A DNA stretch of 52,978 bases from Luteococcus sp052116585 (lineage in GTDB: Bacteria > Actinomycetota > Actinomycetes > Propionibacteriales > Propionibacteriaceae). Of this stretch, positions 8,971 through 17,530 are shown in pieces (position 1 is the first letter of the stretch; each line of letters starts with the position of its first letter). The stretch spans positions 1 to 52,978 of the forward strand of contig NZ_JBQKKT010000020.1 in the NCBI RefSeq assembly GCF_052116585.1, in the 5' to 3' direction. The position numbers and the translations under genes are program-made. The notes under the pieces were generated by a model. The model had not been told where the DNA came from and did not search any database. It saw nothing but the letters and a program-made list of their open reading frames with translations.

Positions 8971-9930
8971 TCAGGAACGTCGTACCAGGAATTCCACCTC
9001 GGTGATGATCACCGCATTGCGCGAGATCTGGGTCTCGCCGGGCTGGGTGGAGCCGGTGATCTGCAGTTGCATGCCACCGTCGGCATTCGTCTCCGGGATG
9101 CGGATTTCCTGCAGTGCCGGGTGCAGGTCTGCCAGCTCCTGGACGAAATAGGCATTGTCCAGCGCAGGGAAGCTCCAGCTGACCTCGCTGATCCGCCGGT
9201 ACTGCGGGTAGAGCTCCAGTCCGTCGACGGACTTGGTGTAGCCATTCGTGAGCCGGACCCCCACCACCTTGGTGCCGGGGGCAAAGGTGAAGGCCAATGT
9301 GTGGGTCAGGCCTGATCCGTCACAGCGCCACCCGGTGCTCCGATCTCCGTCGAGCACCCGGGAGGCTTCGCTTGGGATCATCGTCCCGTCATAGCCCGGC
9401 TGGGGTGGTGCGGTGCAGGAGGCGATGACCCCCGTCGCCTTGACGGTGCTCACCGCTCCTCCCCATGGCGTGGCGGTGGGGGCCGGGGCCACGGAGGAGG
9501 CCGTCGACGCACTCGGTGGTGCCACCCGCTGCTCACGGTACTGGCGCCAGGCCTGGCTGCCCAGGGATCCCACGGCCAGGGCGACGACGGCGGTTCCGGC
9601 GAGCATCAGTACCGGAAATCCGTGTTGGCGCTCCTTTGGCTCATCGTCGATCATGTCGACGCTCGGCGCGACACCCACGGAGTGTGAGGCGGAAGAAGGC
9701 CTGGCCGGACCCTCGAAGACGGGACCCGGGGTTGGCTCGGCGTGGTCCCGTTCCGGCGGCGGCGTCGACTGGCCGCGGGCCGTCTCCTCCCGGTTGTGGG
9801 GGCGATAGCCCGGCTTGAACTGGTCGGTCCAGCGTTCCTCGGCCGCGCCGGGATCTGCAGTCCCTTCGCCCCGGTCAGGGCGGTCAGGCTGCTCTGGCCG
9901 GAACCATTCCTCCGGGAAGTCGCCGCTCAT
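8971..9930 (-). CDS. Membrane-anchored protein with discoidin-like (NADase-type glycan-binding) domain
   Basis: About 319 aa. An acidic, proline-rich cytosolic N-terminus precedes one transmembrane segment at about residues 140-165 (LMLAGTAVVALAVG) and a low-complexity linker. The C-terminal domain of about 150 aa has the pattern of a discoidin-like fold, including LDGDRSTGWRCDG and the VVGVRLTNGY strand. Such domains are found at the ends of actinobacterial anchored proteins and may bind cell-surface glycans. The start is uncertain among ATGs at 9930, 9939 and 9942; TAGGAT just upstream favours 9930. It diverges from glnR. Confidence 0.75.
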   Translation of the reverse strand: MSGDFPEEWFRPEQPDRPDRGEGTADPGAAEERWTDQFKPGYRPHNREETARGQSTPPPERDHAEPTPGPVFEGPARPSSASHSVGVAPSVDMIDDEPKERQHGFPVLMLAGTAVVALAVGSLGSQAWRQYREQRVAPPSASTASSVAPAPTATPWGGAVSTVKATGVIASCTAPPQPGYDGTMIPSEASRVLDGDRSTGWRCDGSGLTHTLAFTFAPGTKVVGVRLTNGYTKSVDGLELYPQYRRISEVSWSFPALDNAYFVQELADLHPALQEIRIPETNADGGMQLQITGSTQPGETQISRNAVIITEVEFLVRRS

Positions 9931-10030
9931 GATGTCCATCATCCTAGTCATGGGGCGGTAACGCTTGCATCGGGTGGGACGATGGCGTGGGCGAAATGCC
10001 CCGGACAGGCGCACGGAATGAGGAGGACGC

Positions 10031-10705
10031 ATGGCCACACTGGCGGTTGTCGGACCCGGTGACGTCGACTCCCTCCCGGCTGCCTTCGGGCTGTTGGACC
10101 ACGCCCTGGTCCAGGTCTCGTCCGGCAGCTGGACCCCTCCCGCGGCGACGGACGTCGTCCTGGTGGATGGTCGCGATGATCTGGCCTTGGCTCGCGACGC
10201 GTGTCTCCAGCTGGCTGCGCACGACTGCCAGGCGCCGGTGCTGCTGGTGGTCACGGCCCAGGCGCTGGGCGTCTTCGGCCCCTCCTGGGGCATTGCGGAC
10301 TTCGTGTTGGACACGGCGGAGCCGGGGGAGATCGAGGCGCGGATCCGCCTGCTGCGCAGGGAGAACGCGGGGAGCCACATCGTGCGGTGTGGTCCGCTCG
10401 TCATCGATGAGGACGCCTACACCGTCATGCTGGGCGGGCAACCCCTGGAGCTCACCTACACCGAGTTCGAGCTGCTGAAGTACTTTGCCCTCAATCCGGG
10501 GCGCGTGTTGAGCCGTGACCACCTGCTCAGTGAGGTCTGGGGCTACGACTACTATGGCGGCACCCGCACGGTCGACGTGCACGTGCGGCGGCTACGCGCC
10601 AAGCTGGGCCCCGAGTACGACGGTCACATCGGCACGGTGCGCAATGTCGGCTACCGCTTCCTGGCCACCCGCCAGCCCGGCCCCGCCGCGCCGCCCCATC
10701 CCTGA
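10031..10705 (+). CDS. glnR: OmpR-type nitrogen regulator GlnR
   Basis: Global regulator of nitrogen assimilation in actinobacteria. The 224-aa protein has an N-terminal receiver-like domain that keeps the DGR-D segment but lacks the full acidic pocket, as in GlnR, which works as an orphan regulator. The C-terminal winged helix is very conserved (YTEFELLKYFALNPGRV, VWGYDYYGGTRTVDVHVRRLR, GTVRNVGYRF). The adjacent mshD and pst genes match the Rv0818-Rv0819-Rv0820 order in mycobacteria. Start ATG 10031 follows GAGGA. Confidence 0.92.
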   Translation: MATLAVVGPGDVDSLPAAFGLLDHALVQVSSGSWTPPAATDVVLVDGRDDLALARDACLQLAAHDCQAPVLLVVTAQALGVFGPSWGIADFVLDTAEPGEIEARIRLLRRENAGSHIVRCGPLVIDEDAYTVMLGGQPLELTYTEFELLKYFALNPGRVLSRDHLLSEVWGYDYYGGTRTVDVHVRRLRAKLGPEYDGHIGTVRNVGYRFLATRQPGPAAPPHP

Positions 10706-10751
10706 GGAGCGAACCCAGGATCCAGCCACGGGTCCTGGCTTCCCGCGCTCC
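10706..10751. terminator. Bidirectional terminator, glnR / dtd
   Basis: Nested inverted repeat immediately after the glnR stop and before the dtd stop: GGAGCG (10706-10711) with CGCTCC (10746-10751) encloses CCAGGA/TCCTGG. It sits exactly between convergent genes. Confidence 0.7.
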
Positions 10752-10753
10752 TG

Positions 10754-11209
10754 TCAGGCCGAGGTGCGGGGTGCGAAGAGCTCCTCGGAGTCCAGCAGAA
10801 TGGTGACCGGCCCGTCATTGACCAGGCTGACCTGCATGTCCGCGCCGAAGACGCCGGTTTCCACCGGCGCTCCCAGCGCGCGCAGGGAGTCGACGAAGGC
10901 GTCGACCAAGGGCTCGCTGACCGGCCCCGGGGCGGCCGCGCTCCACGACGGTCGCCTGCCCTTGCGCGAATTGGCGTAGAGGGTGAACTGGCTGACCACC
11001 AGGAGGGGAGCGCCGATGTCGCTGGCTGACTTCTCGTCGTCCAGGATGCGCAGGCCCCACAACTTCTCGGCCATCCGCTGCACCACGCTCTCGTCGTCGG
11101 TGTGGGTGATGCCCACCAGGAGCACCAGACCAGGGCCGGGGAGCCGGCCCACCACGTCGCCGTCCACGCTGACCTGGCCCTCCAGGGCCCGCTGCACCAC
11201 AACACGCAT
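10754..11209 (-). CDS. dtd: D-aminoacyl-tRNA deacylase
   Basis: Cytosolic editing enzyme that cleaves D-amino acids (and glycine mischarged on tRNA-Ala) from tRNA. About 151 aa, the normal length. Family signatures are MRVVVQRA at the N-terminus, SQFTLYA about mid-protein and the NDGPVT motif near the C-terminus. ATG 11209 is chosen over an upstream in-frame ATG at 11266 because the protein family starts here. TATCCT (11216-11221, minus strand) ends 6 nt before the ATG, so the mRNA may be leaderless. Confidence 0.96.
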   Translation of the reverse strand: MRVVVQRALEGQVSVDGDVVGRLPGPGLVLLVGITHTDDESVVQRMAEKLWGLRILDDEKSASDIGAPLLVVSQFTLYANSRKGRRPSWSAAAPGPVSEPLVDAFVDSLRALGAPVETGVFGADMQVSLVNDGPVTILLDSEELFAPRTSA

Positions 11210-11311
11210 GGGCCGAGGATAACCACAAGCTCCCGGGGTCTGACCGGTCCGGAGGGTCGGCGGCACATCGGTGGGAAGAAAAGGCGCAGCCCGCTGGTTA
11301 GACTCGCGTAG

Positions 11312-11440
11312 GTGGCCTACATCAACATGATCATCCTGGTGGTTGCCTGCGCCCTCGTCGGCGTGGCATGCCTGGCAGTCCTGGCCACCCTGCTGCTGCC
11401 CGACGGATGGCGACCACGACGAACGAAGCGAGACAGCTGA
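11312..11440 (+). CDS. Small single-pass membrane protein (42 aa)
   Basis: GTG start at 11312, stop at 11438-11440. The translation has one long hydrophobic segment (about residues 5-30) rich in Val, Leu, Ala and Cys, followed by a basic tail (WRPRRTKRDS), giving a predicted cytosolic C-terminus. TAGACT ends 7 nt before the GTG, pointing to leaderless transcription. The stop overlaps the ATG of the nitrobindin-like gene, so the two are coupled. Function unknown. Confidence 0.65.
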   Translation: MAYINMIILVVACALVGVACLAVLATLLLPDGWRPRRTKRDS

Positions 11441-11943
11441 TGGCCTTCCAGATCCCCGAGGACCTCAACCCGGCCCTGTTCCCCCTGGCCTGGATGATTG
11501 GCCGTTGGCGTGGGAACGGGCACGGCACCTGGCCCGGCCATGGCGAGTTCGAGTACGGCATGCAGGTGGACTTCGAGACCAACGGTGGTCCCTACCTGCA
11601 CTACATCTGCCAGAGCTACAAGGTGGATGCCCAGGGCACCCCCATCGAGCCGATCAGCATGGAGACCGGCTTCTGGCGCCCCAGCGAGGACAAGAAGCAC
11701 CTTGAGGTGGTGCTCAGCGCGCCGGAGGGGTGGAGCGAGGTGTGGACGGGCACCATTGACGGTGCTCGGATCGATCTGGTGACCGACGCCGTCATGCGCA
11801 CCGAGAATGCCGACGTGGAGTACACCGGAGGTTCGCGGCTCTACGGCCAGGTGGAGGGTGACCTGTTGTGGACCTTTGATCGGGCCACCACCAACCATCA
11901 GCTGCAGCCCTACCTGTGGGCTCGCCTGCAGCGCGTGGCCTGA
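11440..11943 (+). CDS. Ferric nitrobindin-like protein (FABP/THAP4-like beta-barrel)
   Basis: The 167-aa protein has the nitrobindin-family hallmarks: PLAWMIGRWRGNGHG near the N-terminus, a GxxYLHY strand, ETGFWRP, and LYGQVEGDLLW before the last strands. Family members bind ferric heme and isomerise peroxynitrite. Here the C-terminal segment reads LQPYLWARLQRV, with Tyr where the heme-ligating His is expected, so heme binding is doubtful. Translationally coupled to the 42-aa protein upstream and followed by the YgfZ-like gene. Confidence 0.85.
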   Translation: MAFQIPEDLNPALFPLAWMIGRWRGNGHGTWPGHGEFEYGMQVDFETNGGPYLHYICQSYKVDAQGTPIEPISMETGFWRPSEDKKHLEVVLSAPEGWSEVWTGTIDGARIDLVTDAVMRTENADVEYTGGSRLYGQVEGDLLWTFDRATTNHQLQPYLWARLQRVA

Positions 11944-12001
11944 CCCTTTCGCCAGACCGAAGTTCCCCCAGGCAGATCCTGACCACCAGAACGGAGTCGA
12001 C

Positions 12002-12940
12002 ATGTCCGAGGTTCTCGTGACGGCCGGGCCCGACGAGGGACTCGTCTGGCACCACGGCGATCCGATGCGCGAACAGCGCACGATGGAGGCCGGTTCCGGC
12101 GTGCTGCGGCTGTCCAACCGTCCGGTGCTGACGGTCACCGGCCCGGATCGTCTTGGCTGGTTGCACTCTCTGACCAGTCAGCACCTGACGGGCCTGCGGC
12201 CCGGTGAAGCCACCACGGCGCTGATCCTGTCTCCCAATGGCCATGTGGAGCACGTGCTGCACGGTGTCGACGACGGCACAACCTTCTGGGCCTGGACCGA
12301 GCCCGGACGCGGTGAGGAGCTGGTGGGGTGGCTGCAGCGGATGGTCTTCATGACGCGCGTGGAGGTCAGCCTGCGCCCGGATGTCGAGGTCTTGTGGGTC
12401 GGTCGCAACACGGCGTTGGTCGACGGTGGTCTGGTCAGCCGTCACAGCGCGGTGGCAGATGGCCGCGAGGTCTTCCTGCCGCGCGGCCAGCTGGTGGCCG
12501 GTGAACCTGTCGGGGTCTGGGCGCACGAGGCGCTTCGCATCGCCGCAGGAGTGCCGCGGATCGGCGTCGACACTGACCACAAGACCATCCCGAACGAGAT
12601 TGGGCTGATTGGGACCCACCTGGACAAGGGCTGCTACCGGGGGCAGGAGACGGTTGCCCGGGTGCACACCCTGGGTCGGCCTCCGCGGCGTCTGGTCCAG
12701 CTGCACCTGGACGGTTCCATGGACTCGCTGCCGGAGACCGGCAGTCCCGTCGTCCATGGCGATCGGCAGGTGGGGTTCGTCGGTGGCGCGCAACGTCACC
12801 ATGAACTGGGGCCGATCGCCCTGGCCCTGGTCAAGCGCAATGTGCCCGCCGACGCCGAGCTGCAGTGCGGCGAGATCAGCGCGTCCCAGGAGATCCTCGT
12901 CGATCCCGAGGTGGGCCTGCACGTTCGTCCTCGTCTCTGA
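12002..12940 (+). CDS. ygfZ: Folate-binding protein YgfZ / GcvT-like
   Basis: A 312-aa protein of the aminomethyltransferase-like YgfZ family, which uses folate and helps assembly or repair of certain Fe-S enzymes. The family signature KGCYRGQE is present (about residue 206), followed by RPPRRLVQLHLDG. ATG 12002 is preceded by GGAG at good spacing; a longer in-frame reading from 11807 lies inside the previous gene and is rejected. Its stop lies inside a 23-bp tandem repeat. Confidence 0.92.
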   Translation: MSEVLVTAGPDEGLVWHHGDPMREQRTMEAGSGVLRLSNRPVLTVTGPDRLGWLHSLTSQHLTGLRPGEATTALILSPNGHVEHVLHGVDDGTTFWAWTEPGRGEELVGWLQRMVFMTRVEVSLRPDVEVLWVGRNTALVDGGLVSRHSAVADGREVFLPRGQLVAGEPVGVWAHEALRIAAGVPRIGVDTDHKTIPNEIGLIGTHLDKGCYRGQETVARVHTLGRPPRRLVQLHLDGSMDSLPETGSPVVHGDRQVGFVGGAQRHHELGPIALALVKRNVPADAELQCGEISASQEILVDPEVGLHVRPRL

Positions 12941-12990
12941 CGGTCCTGTTGGCTCGTCTCTGACGGTCCTGTTGGCTCGTCTGTGACGGG
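12930..12990 (+). repeat. 23-bp tandem repeat at the ygfZ 3' end
   Basis: Two perfect copies of a 23-bp unit (12930-12952 and 12953-12975), then a degenerate partial third copy. The first unit contains the ygfZ stop codon, so this looks like a recent slippage duplication. Confidence 0.85.
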
Positions 12991-13060
12991 CCTGGCGACG
13001 CCCGCTTTCCATGCGATCGTCGTCGTCGACGAGAGAACCTGCGGCCTCTAGGATCGGGGC

Positions 13061-14023
13061 GTGGAGAATCAGAGTTCGCCGGTACTGGCGCAGGTCATTC
13101 GTGGCGACTTCCTGGAGTGTGTCCATCGCGGTCGTGTGGTGTTGACTGCACCCGACGCAACGGTGGCCTTTGCCCTCGGTGATCCAGAGGCGCTGCTGTA
13201 CCCGCGTTCGGCCAACAAGCCGATGCAGCTGCTCGCCATGCTGCGCAGCGGTCTGGATCTGTCTGGTGAACTGGCCGCGCTGGCCGGCGCATCCCACTCG
13301 GGCGAGCAGTTCCATCTGGAGGGCACGCGGCGGATCCTGGCCGAGGTGGGCCTCTCGGAGGACGACCTGGGCTGCACCCCGGACTACCCGTTGGACGAGC
13401 AGGCACGAGCCGAGTGGACCATGGCTGGCCATGGCAAGGAGCCGGTGGCCATGAACTGTTCCGGCAAGCACGCTGCCATGCTGCGCACCTGTCTGCGGGC
13501 AGGCTGGCCCACCCAGGACTATCTCGATCCGCGGCACCCGCTGCAGCAGGCCGTGGCGGCGTGCATCATCGAATTGGGTGGTGCGGCCGCACACCAGACG
13601 GTCGACGGCTGCGGAGCCCCGCTGTTCGCGATGCCACTGCAGGGCCTGGCCCATGCCTTCGGTCGGCTGGCGGGTGCCGATGACGGTGAGTACAAGGTGG
13701 TGGCAGACGCCTATCGCAACCATCCCGAGTGGGTCTCGGGGACCCGACGTCAGGAACTGACACTGCATCGCGCCGTCCCCGGGCTGGTGTGCAAGATCGG
13801 CGCCGAGGGTTGCCTGGCGATCGGTCTTCCCGACGGCCGGGGGATCGCGATCAAGAGCGACGACGGCAGCGCCCGCGGACTGTTCCCGGTGGCTCACGCC
13901 CTGCTGACCCGCCTGGGTCTTGGCGGACCTGCCCTGGACGCCCTGGCCGAGGAGCCGGTGCTCGGTCACGGGCAGCCTGTGGGGCGGGTGCGCTCGGTCC
14001 CGGGGCTCTTCGACACCCTCTGA
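13061..14023 (+). CDS. L-asparaginase II family protein
   Basis: The 320-aa protein belongs to the actinobacterial and rhizobial asparaginase II family (thermolabile type, unrelated to E. coli AnsA/AnsB), which hydrolyses asparagine to aspartate and ammonia. Visible blocks are RSANKPMQ near residue 45, GASHSGEQFH, NCSGKHAAML, TVDGCGAPLFAMPL and the C-terminal GRGIAIKSDDGS. No signal peptide, so cytosolic. The GTG start at 13061 follows TAGGAT by 6 nt, consistent with a leaderless message. Probably monocistronic. Confidence 0.92.
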   Translation: MENQSSPVLAQVIRGDFLECVHRGRVVLTAPDATVAFALGDPEALLYPRSANKPMQLLAMLRSGLDLSGELAALAGASHSGEQFHLEGTRRILAEVGLSEDDLGCTPDYPLDEQARAEWTMAGHGKEPVAMNCSGKHAAMLRTCLRAGWPTQDYLDPRHPLQQAVAACIIELGGAAAHQTVDGCGAPLFAMPLQGLAHAFGRLAGADDGEYKVVADAYRNHPEWVSGTRRQELTLHRAVPGLVCKIGAEGCLAIGLPDGRGIAIKSDDGSARGLFPVAHALLTRLGLGGPALDALAEEPVLGHGQPVGRVRSVPGLFDTL

Positions 14024-14031
14024 ACAGCGCC

Positions 14032-14067
14032 GAGGGGCCCCACCGACGTGAAGTGGTGAGGCCCCTC
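14032..14067. terminator. Bidirectional terminator
   Basis: A hairpin with arms GAGGGGCC and GGCCCCTC-like sequence plus inner CCACC/GTGGT lies between the convergent asparaginase and L,D-transpeptidase genes. Confidence 0.7.
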
Positions 14068-14112
14068 ACAGAGTCCGGGGGAAGCCCACGGAGGTTGACC
14101 AGGTGGTGACTG

Positions 14113-15324
14113 TCAGGCGGTGACGATCACCTTGTCACCCACCCGAACCTGCTCGTAGAGCCACTTGGCGTCGGACATGCTGCGCATGTTCACGCATCCG
14201 TGGCTGCCAGCGCCCGAATAGCCGATCCGGGCGAACTCGGCGGAGTAGTGGATGGCTTGGCCGCCCGAGAAGAACATGGTGTAGGGCATGTACACGCGGT
14301 ACAGCGTGGAGTACCAGTTCGGGTGCTTGCGGTAGACGCTGAAGGCGCCGGAGCGGGTCTCCAGACCGGGCCGTCCGGTGCGCACGTCGTACTGGGCCTT
14401 GATCTGACCATTGATCACCCAGTACATCTTGCGGTCGCCCTTGTCGATGCAGACGGCGCGCCCGGTCCGGCAGCGCGAGTCCAGCTTGGAGGCGGCAGGG
14501 CTGGTCTTGACCGCGCCGCCCCACTTGGTGATCAGGTAGTAGTCGTACTTGCCGACGATGCCGTTGGCGACGCGGCCGCGGGCGGCCTGGAACTTCTTGA
14601 CCGCAGCCTCGGTCCGGGTCCCGTAGTAGCCGGTGATGTCGGCGCTGCTCATCAGTCCGAGCTTGGAGAGGTTGTACTGGATGCTGCGCACGGTGGCGCC
14701 GGTGCTGCCCACCTGTGCCACTGCACCAGTGGTGGTCGTGGTGGTGGTCGTGGTCTTGACCGCGCCGCCCCACTTGGTGATCAGGTAGTAGTCGTACTTG
14801 CCGACGATGCCGTTGGCGACGCGGCCGCGGGCGGCCTGGAACTTCTTGACCGCAGCCTCCGTCCTTGCATCGAAGGTGTTGGTGATGTCGGCACTGGTCA
14901 GCAGGCCGAGCTTGGACAGGTTGTACTGGATGGTCCGGACGGTCGGGCCGGTGGAGCCCAGCCAAGCGACTGCACCGGATGTGGATGCCGTCGGAGTGGT
15001 CGTCGGCGCGGTGGTTGCGGCGCTCACCCGAACGGGGGAGGGGGCCACTGTGGCGGGCGCTTGCGTCGTGGCGGGAGCGCTGGCGGTGGTGGGCGCCGTC
15101 GTGGGCGTGGCGGTGGGAGCCGCCGGGCTGGTGGTCTCCTGCGCCGCGGCCTCCGGAGTGGCGGAAGTCTCGGGGCTGCTGGCCCCCGTCACGCTGGCCC
15201 CCGTCACGCTGGGCGTGGGGCTGGGTTCGGGCGTCGGCGCCGCGAACGCCGCGAGGCCGGAGCCTGCGATGAGGCTGGCCGCGGCCGCGGTGGCGACCAG
15301 GACTCGGGTGTGCGCATTGCTCAT
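14113..15324 (-). CDS. Secreted L,D-transpeptidase with two peptidoglycan-binding repeats
   Basis: About 403 aa. Signal peptide at residues 1-30 (hydrophobic core AAAASLIAGSGLAAFA), then an about 100-residue Pro/Thr/Ala linker. Two peptidoglycan_binding_1-like modules follow (TVRTIQYNLSKLGLL and TVRSIQYNLSKLGLM), separated by a threonine run. The C-terminal L,D-transpeptidase (YkuD) domain has catalytic motif SHGCVNM. It would make 3-3 cross-links or anchor proteins in the wall. ATG 15324 has GGAGG upstream. The in-frame extension to 15480 lacks a signal peptide and is rejected. Confidence 0.92.
   Translation of the reverse strand: MSNAHTRVLVATAAAASLIAGSGLAAFAAPTPEPSPTPSVTGASVTGASSPETSATPEAAAQETTSPAAPTATPTTAPTTASAPATTQAPATVAPSPVRVSAATTAPTTTPTASTSGAVAWLGSTGPTVRTIQYNLSKLGLLTSADITNTFDARTEAAVKKFQAARGRVANGIVGKYDYYLITKWGGAVKTTTTTTTTTGAVAQVGSTGATVRSIQYNLSKLGLMSSADITGYYGTRTEAAVKKFQAARGRVANGIVGKYDYYLITKWGGAVKTSPAASKLDSRCRTGRAVCIDKGDRKMYWVINGQIKAQYDVRTGRPGLETRSGAFSVYRKHPNWYSTLYRVYMPYTMFFSGGQAIHYSAEFARIGYSGAGSHGCVNMRSMSDAKWLYEQVRVGDKVIVTA
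14502..14610 (-). repeat. 109-bp perfect direct repeat, copy 1
   Basis: Identical to 14751-14859. It encodes the conserved half of the second peptidoglycan-binding module of the L,D-transpeptidase. Confidence 0.9.
14751..14859 (-). repeat. 109-bp perfect direct repeat, copy 2
   Basis: Identical to 14502-14610 with a 249-bp offset, inside the same gene. A GGT/CGT-rich simple repeat encoding the threonine run adjoins it at about 14728-14750. Confidence 0.9.
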
Positions 15325-15490
15325 GACTACTGCCCTCCGTGGTGAGTTTCTTACCCTCAGTACGCACTTCGGCTGGCCTCGGTTGCAGTTCCCAGATGAG
15401 AGTTCGATGAGCTTTCGATGAGAGCTCGCGGACAGTCTCCCATGATGACGGTCATCCGACTCGTTGGGGATTCGTGTCACACAGTGAAAG

Positions 15491-15524
15491 ACGGCTGGCC
15501 CCCGCAGAAGCGAGGGCCAGCCGT
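15491..15524 (-). terminator. typA terminator
   Basis: An 11-bp stem (ACGGCTGGCCC with GGGCCAGCCGT) starts about 23 nt after the typA stop on the minus strand. Confidence 0.75.
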
Positions 15525-15546
15525 TCAGCCGATCTTCAGACCGAGG

Positions 15547-17427
15547 TCATCCCTTGGCCGCCAGATTGGCTGCCTTCGTCTTGTTGCGCAGCTTCGCACG
15601 CTCATTCTGGCTCAGGGCGATCTTGCGGATGCGGACGTCCTTGGGGGTCACCTCGAGGCACTCGTCCTCGGCGCAGTACTCCAGCGACTGCTCCAGGCTC
15701 AGCCGGCGCGGCGGGATGAGACGCTCCAGCTCGTCACCCGTGGCGGAACGCACATTGGTGAGGTGCTTCTCCTTGGTGGGGTTCACGTCCATCTCGTCGG
15801 GGCGGGAGTTCTCGCCCACCACCATGCCCTCATAGACCTTCTCGCCGGGTGCGACGAACAGCGTGCCGCGCTCCTGCAGGTTGAACAGCGCGTAGGAGGT
15901 GACAGAGCCCATGCGATCGGCCACCAGTGAACCGGTGGGGCGGTTGCGCATCTCGCCCGCCCAGGGGAAACGGCCCTCGAAGACGTGGTTCATGATGCCG
16001 GTGCCACGCGTCTCCGTGAGAAATTCGGTGCGGAAACCGATCAGGCCACGCGAGGGAAGCACGAACTCCAGACGAACCCAGCCGGTGCCGTGGTTCACCA
16101 TCTGCTCCAGACGGGCCTTGCGCACCCCCATCATCTGGCTGACGGAACCGACGAATTCCTCCGGGCAGTCCACGGTCAGCCGCTCGTACGGCTCGTGGAG
16201 CTTGCCGTCGATCATGCTGGTGACCACCTCGGGCTTGCCGACGGTCAGCTCGAAGCCCTCACGGCGCATCATCTCCACCAGCACGGCCAGCTGCAGCTCG
16301 CCACGGCCCTGCACCTCCCAGGTGTCGGGGCGGTCGGTGTCCTTGACGGTGATCGACACATTGCCGATCAGCTCCTGGTCCAGACGGGCCTTCACCACGC
16401 GGGCGGTCAGCAGCTTGCCCACCTTGCCGGCCAGCGGCGAGGTGTTGATGCCGATGGTCATGGAGATGCTGGGCTCGTCGACGTGGATCAGGGGCAGCGG
16501 CTTGGGATCGCTCGGGTCGGCAATGGTCTCGCCGATCGTGATCTCCGGGATGCCGGCGATGGCGATGATGTCGCCGGGGCCGGCCTCGTCGACGGGCTTG
16601 CGCTCCAGCGCGTCGGTCATCAGGAGCTCGGACAGCTTGACATTCTGCACACTGCCGTCGCGGCGGATCCAGGCGACGGACTGGCCGCGCTTGATGACGC
16701 CCTCCTTGATGCGGCACAGGGCCAGACGGCCCAGGTAGGGCGAGGAGTCGAGGTTGGTGACCAATGCCTGGAGCGGGGCGTCCTCGGTGTAGGTGGGCGC
16801 CGGGATGGTCTTCGCGATGGTCTCGAAGAGGGGCTGCAGGGTCTCCGAGTCGGGCATCTCACCGTCGGCGGGCTGGTTCAGGGACGCCCGCCCGGCCTTG
16901 GCGGAGGCGAAGACCACGGGGAAGTCCAGCTGATCGGCATCCTCGTCGTCCACGAGGTCCATGAACAGCTCGTAGGTCTCGTCGATGACGGCGCTGATCC
17001 GGGCGTCGGAGCGGTCCACCTTGTTGATGACCACGATCAGCGGCAGACCCTTGGCGAGGGCCTTGCGCAGGACGAAACGCGTCTGCGGGAGCGGGCCCTC
17101 GGAGGAGTCGACGAGCAGGATGACGCCGTCCACCATCTCCAGACCGCGTTCCACCTCCCCGCCGAAGTCGGCGTGGCCGGGGGTGTCAATGATGTTGATG
17201 AGCAGGTCGGTGCCGTCGTCCATGTGGTGCTGGACGGCGGTGTTCTTGGCGAGGATGGTGATGCCCTTCTCGCGCTCCAGGTCCATGGAGTCCATGACCC
17301 GGTTGTTGACGTCCGAGCCTTCCCGGAAGGCGCCCGACTGCCAGAGCATGGCGTCGACGAGGGTCGTCTTGCCGTGGTCGACGTGGGCCACGATGGCGAC
17401 ATTGCGCAGGTCATTGCGGATGGGCAT
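15547..17427 (-). CDS. typA: Ribosome-binding translational GTPase TypA/BipA
   Basis: GTPase that acts on the 70S ribosome under stress. The 626-aa length is normal. G1 is AHVDHGKTT near residue 14, G2 is in EREKGITI, G3 is DTPGHADFGGEVER, G4 is NKVDR. The EF-G-like domains and the TypA-specific C-terminal domain (RGLIGFRTEFLT, GTGIMNHVF) are all present. ATG 17427 has GGAG upstream. It is monocistronic between two hairpins. Confidence 0.97.
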   Translation of the reverse strand: MPIRNDLRNVAIVAHVDHGKTTLVDAMLWQSGAFREGSDVNNRVMDSMDLEREKGITILAKNTAVQHHMDDGTDLLINIIDTPGHADFGGEVERGLEMVDGVILLVDSSEGPLPQTRFVLRKALAKGLPLIVVINKVDRSDARISAVIDETYELFMDLVDDEDADQLDFPVVFASAKAGRASLNQPADGEMPDSETLQPLFETIAKTIPAPTYTEDAPLQALVTNLDSSPYLGRLALCRIKEGVIKRGQSVAWIRRDGSVQNVKLSELLMTDALERKPVDEAGPGDIIAIAGIPEITIGETIADPSDPKPLPLIHVDEPSISMTIGINTSPLAGKVGKLLTARVVKARLDQELIGNVSITVKDTDRPDTWEVQGRGELQLAVLVEMMRREGFELTVGKPEVVTSMIDGKLHEPYERLTVDCPEEFVGSVSQMMGVRKARLEQMVNHGTGWVRLEFVLPSRGLIGFRTEFLTETRGTGIMNHVFEGRFPWAGEMRNRPTGSLVADRMGSVTSYALFNLQERGTLFVAPGEKVYEGMVVGENSRPDEMDVNPTKEKHLTNVRSATGDELERLIPPRRLSLEQSLEYCAEDECLEVTPKDVRIRKIALSQNERAKLRNKTKAANLAAKG

Positions 17428-17482
17428 GCAGAAAGCTCCGAACTTCGAATGGAATTACTGGAAAAGCGTACGCCCATGAGAC

Positions 17483-17512
17483 GGCCCCCGATGCGCACGC
17501 GTCACGGGGGCC
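17483..17512 (-). terminator. Permease terminator upstream of typA
   Basis: Inverted repeat GGCCCCCG (17483-17490) with CGGGGGCC (17505-17512), 18 nt past the permease stop. Confidence 0.7.
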
Positions 17513-17530
17513 TCTCAGTGGGATGTCATG

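Noticed and set aside
9931..10404. Long N-terminal extension of the discoidin-like protein
   Set aside because: This part is antisense to glnR and not protein-like.
11792..13969. 725-aa open frame on the minus strand
   Set aside because: Antisense to three recognised genes (nitrobindin-like, ygfZ, asparaginase).
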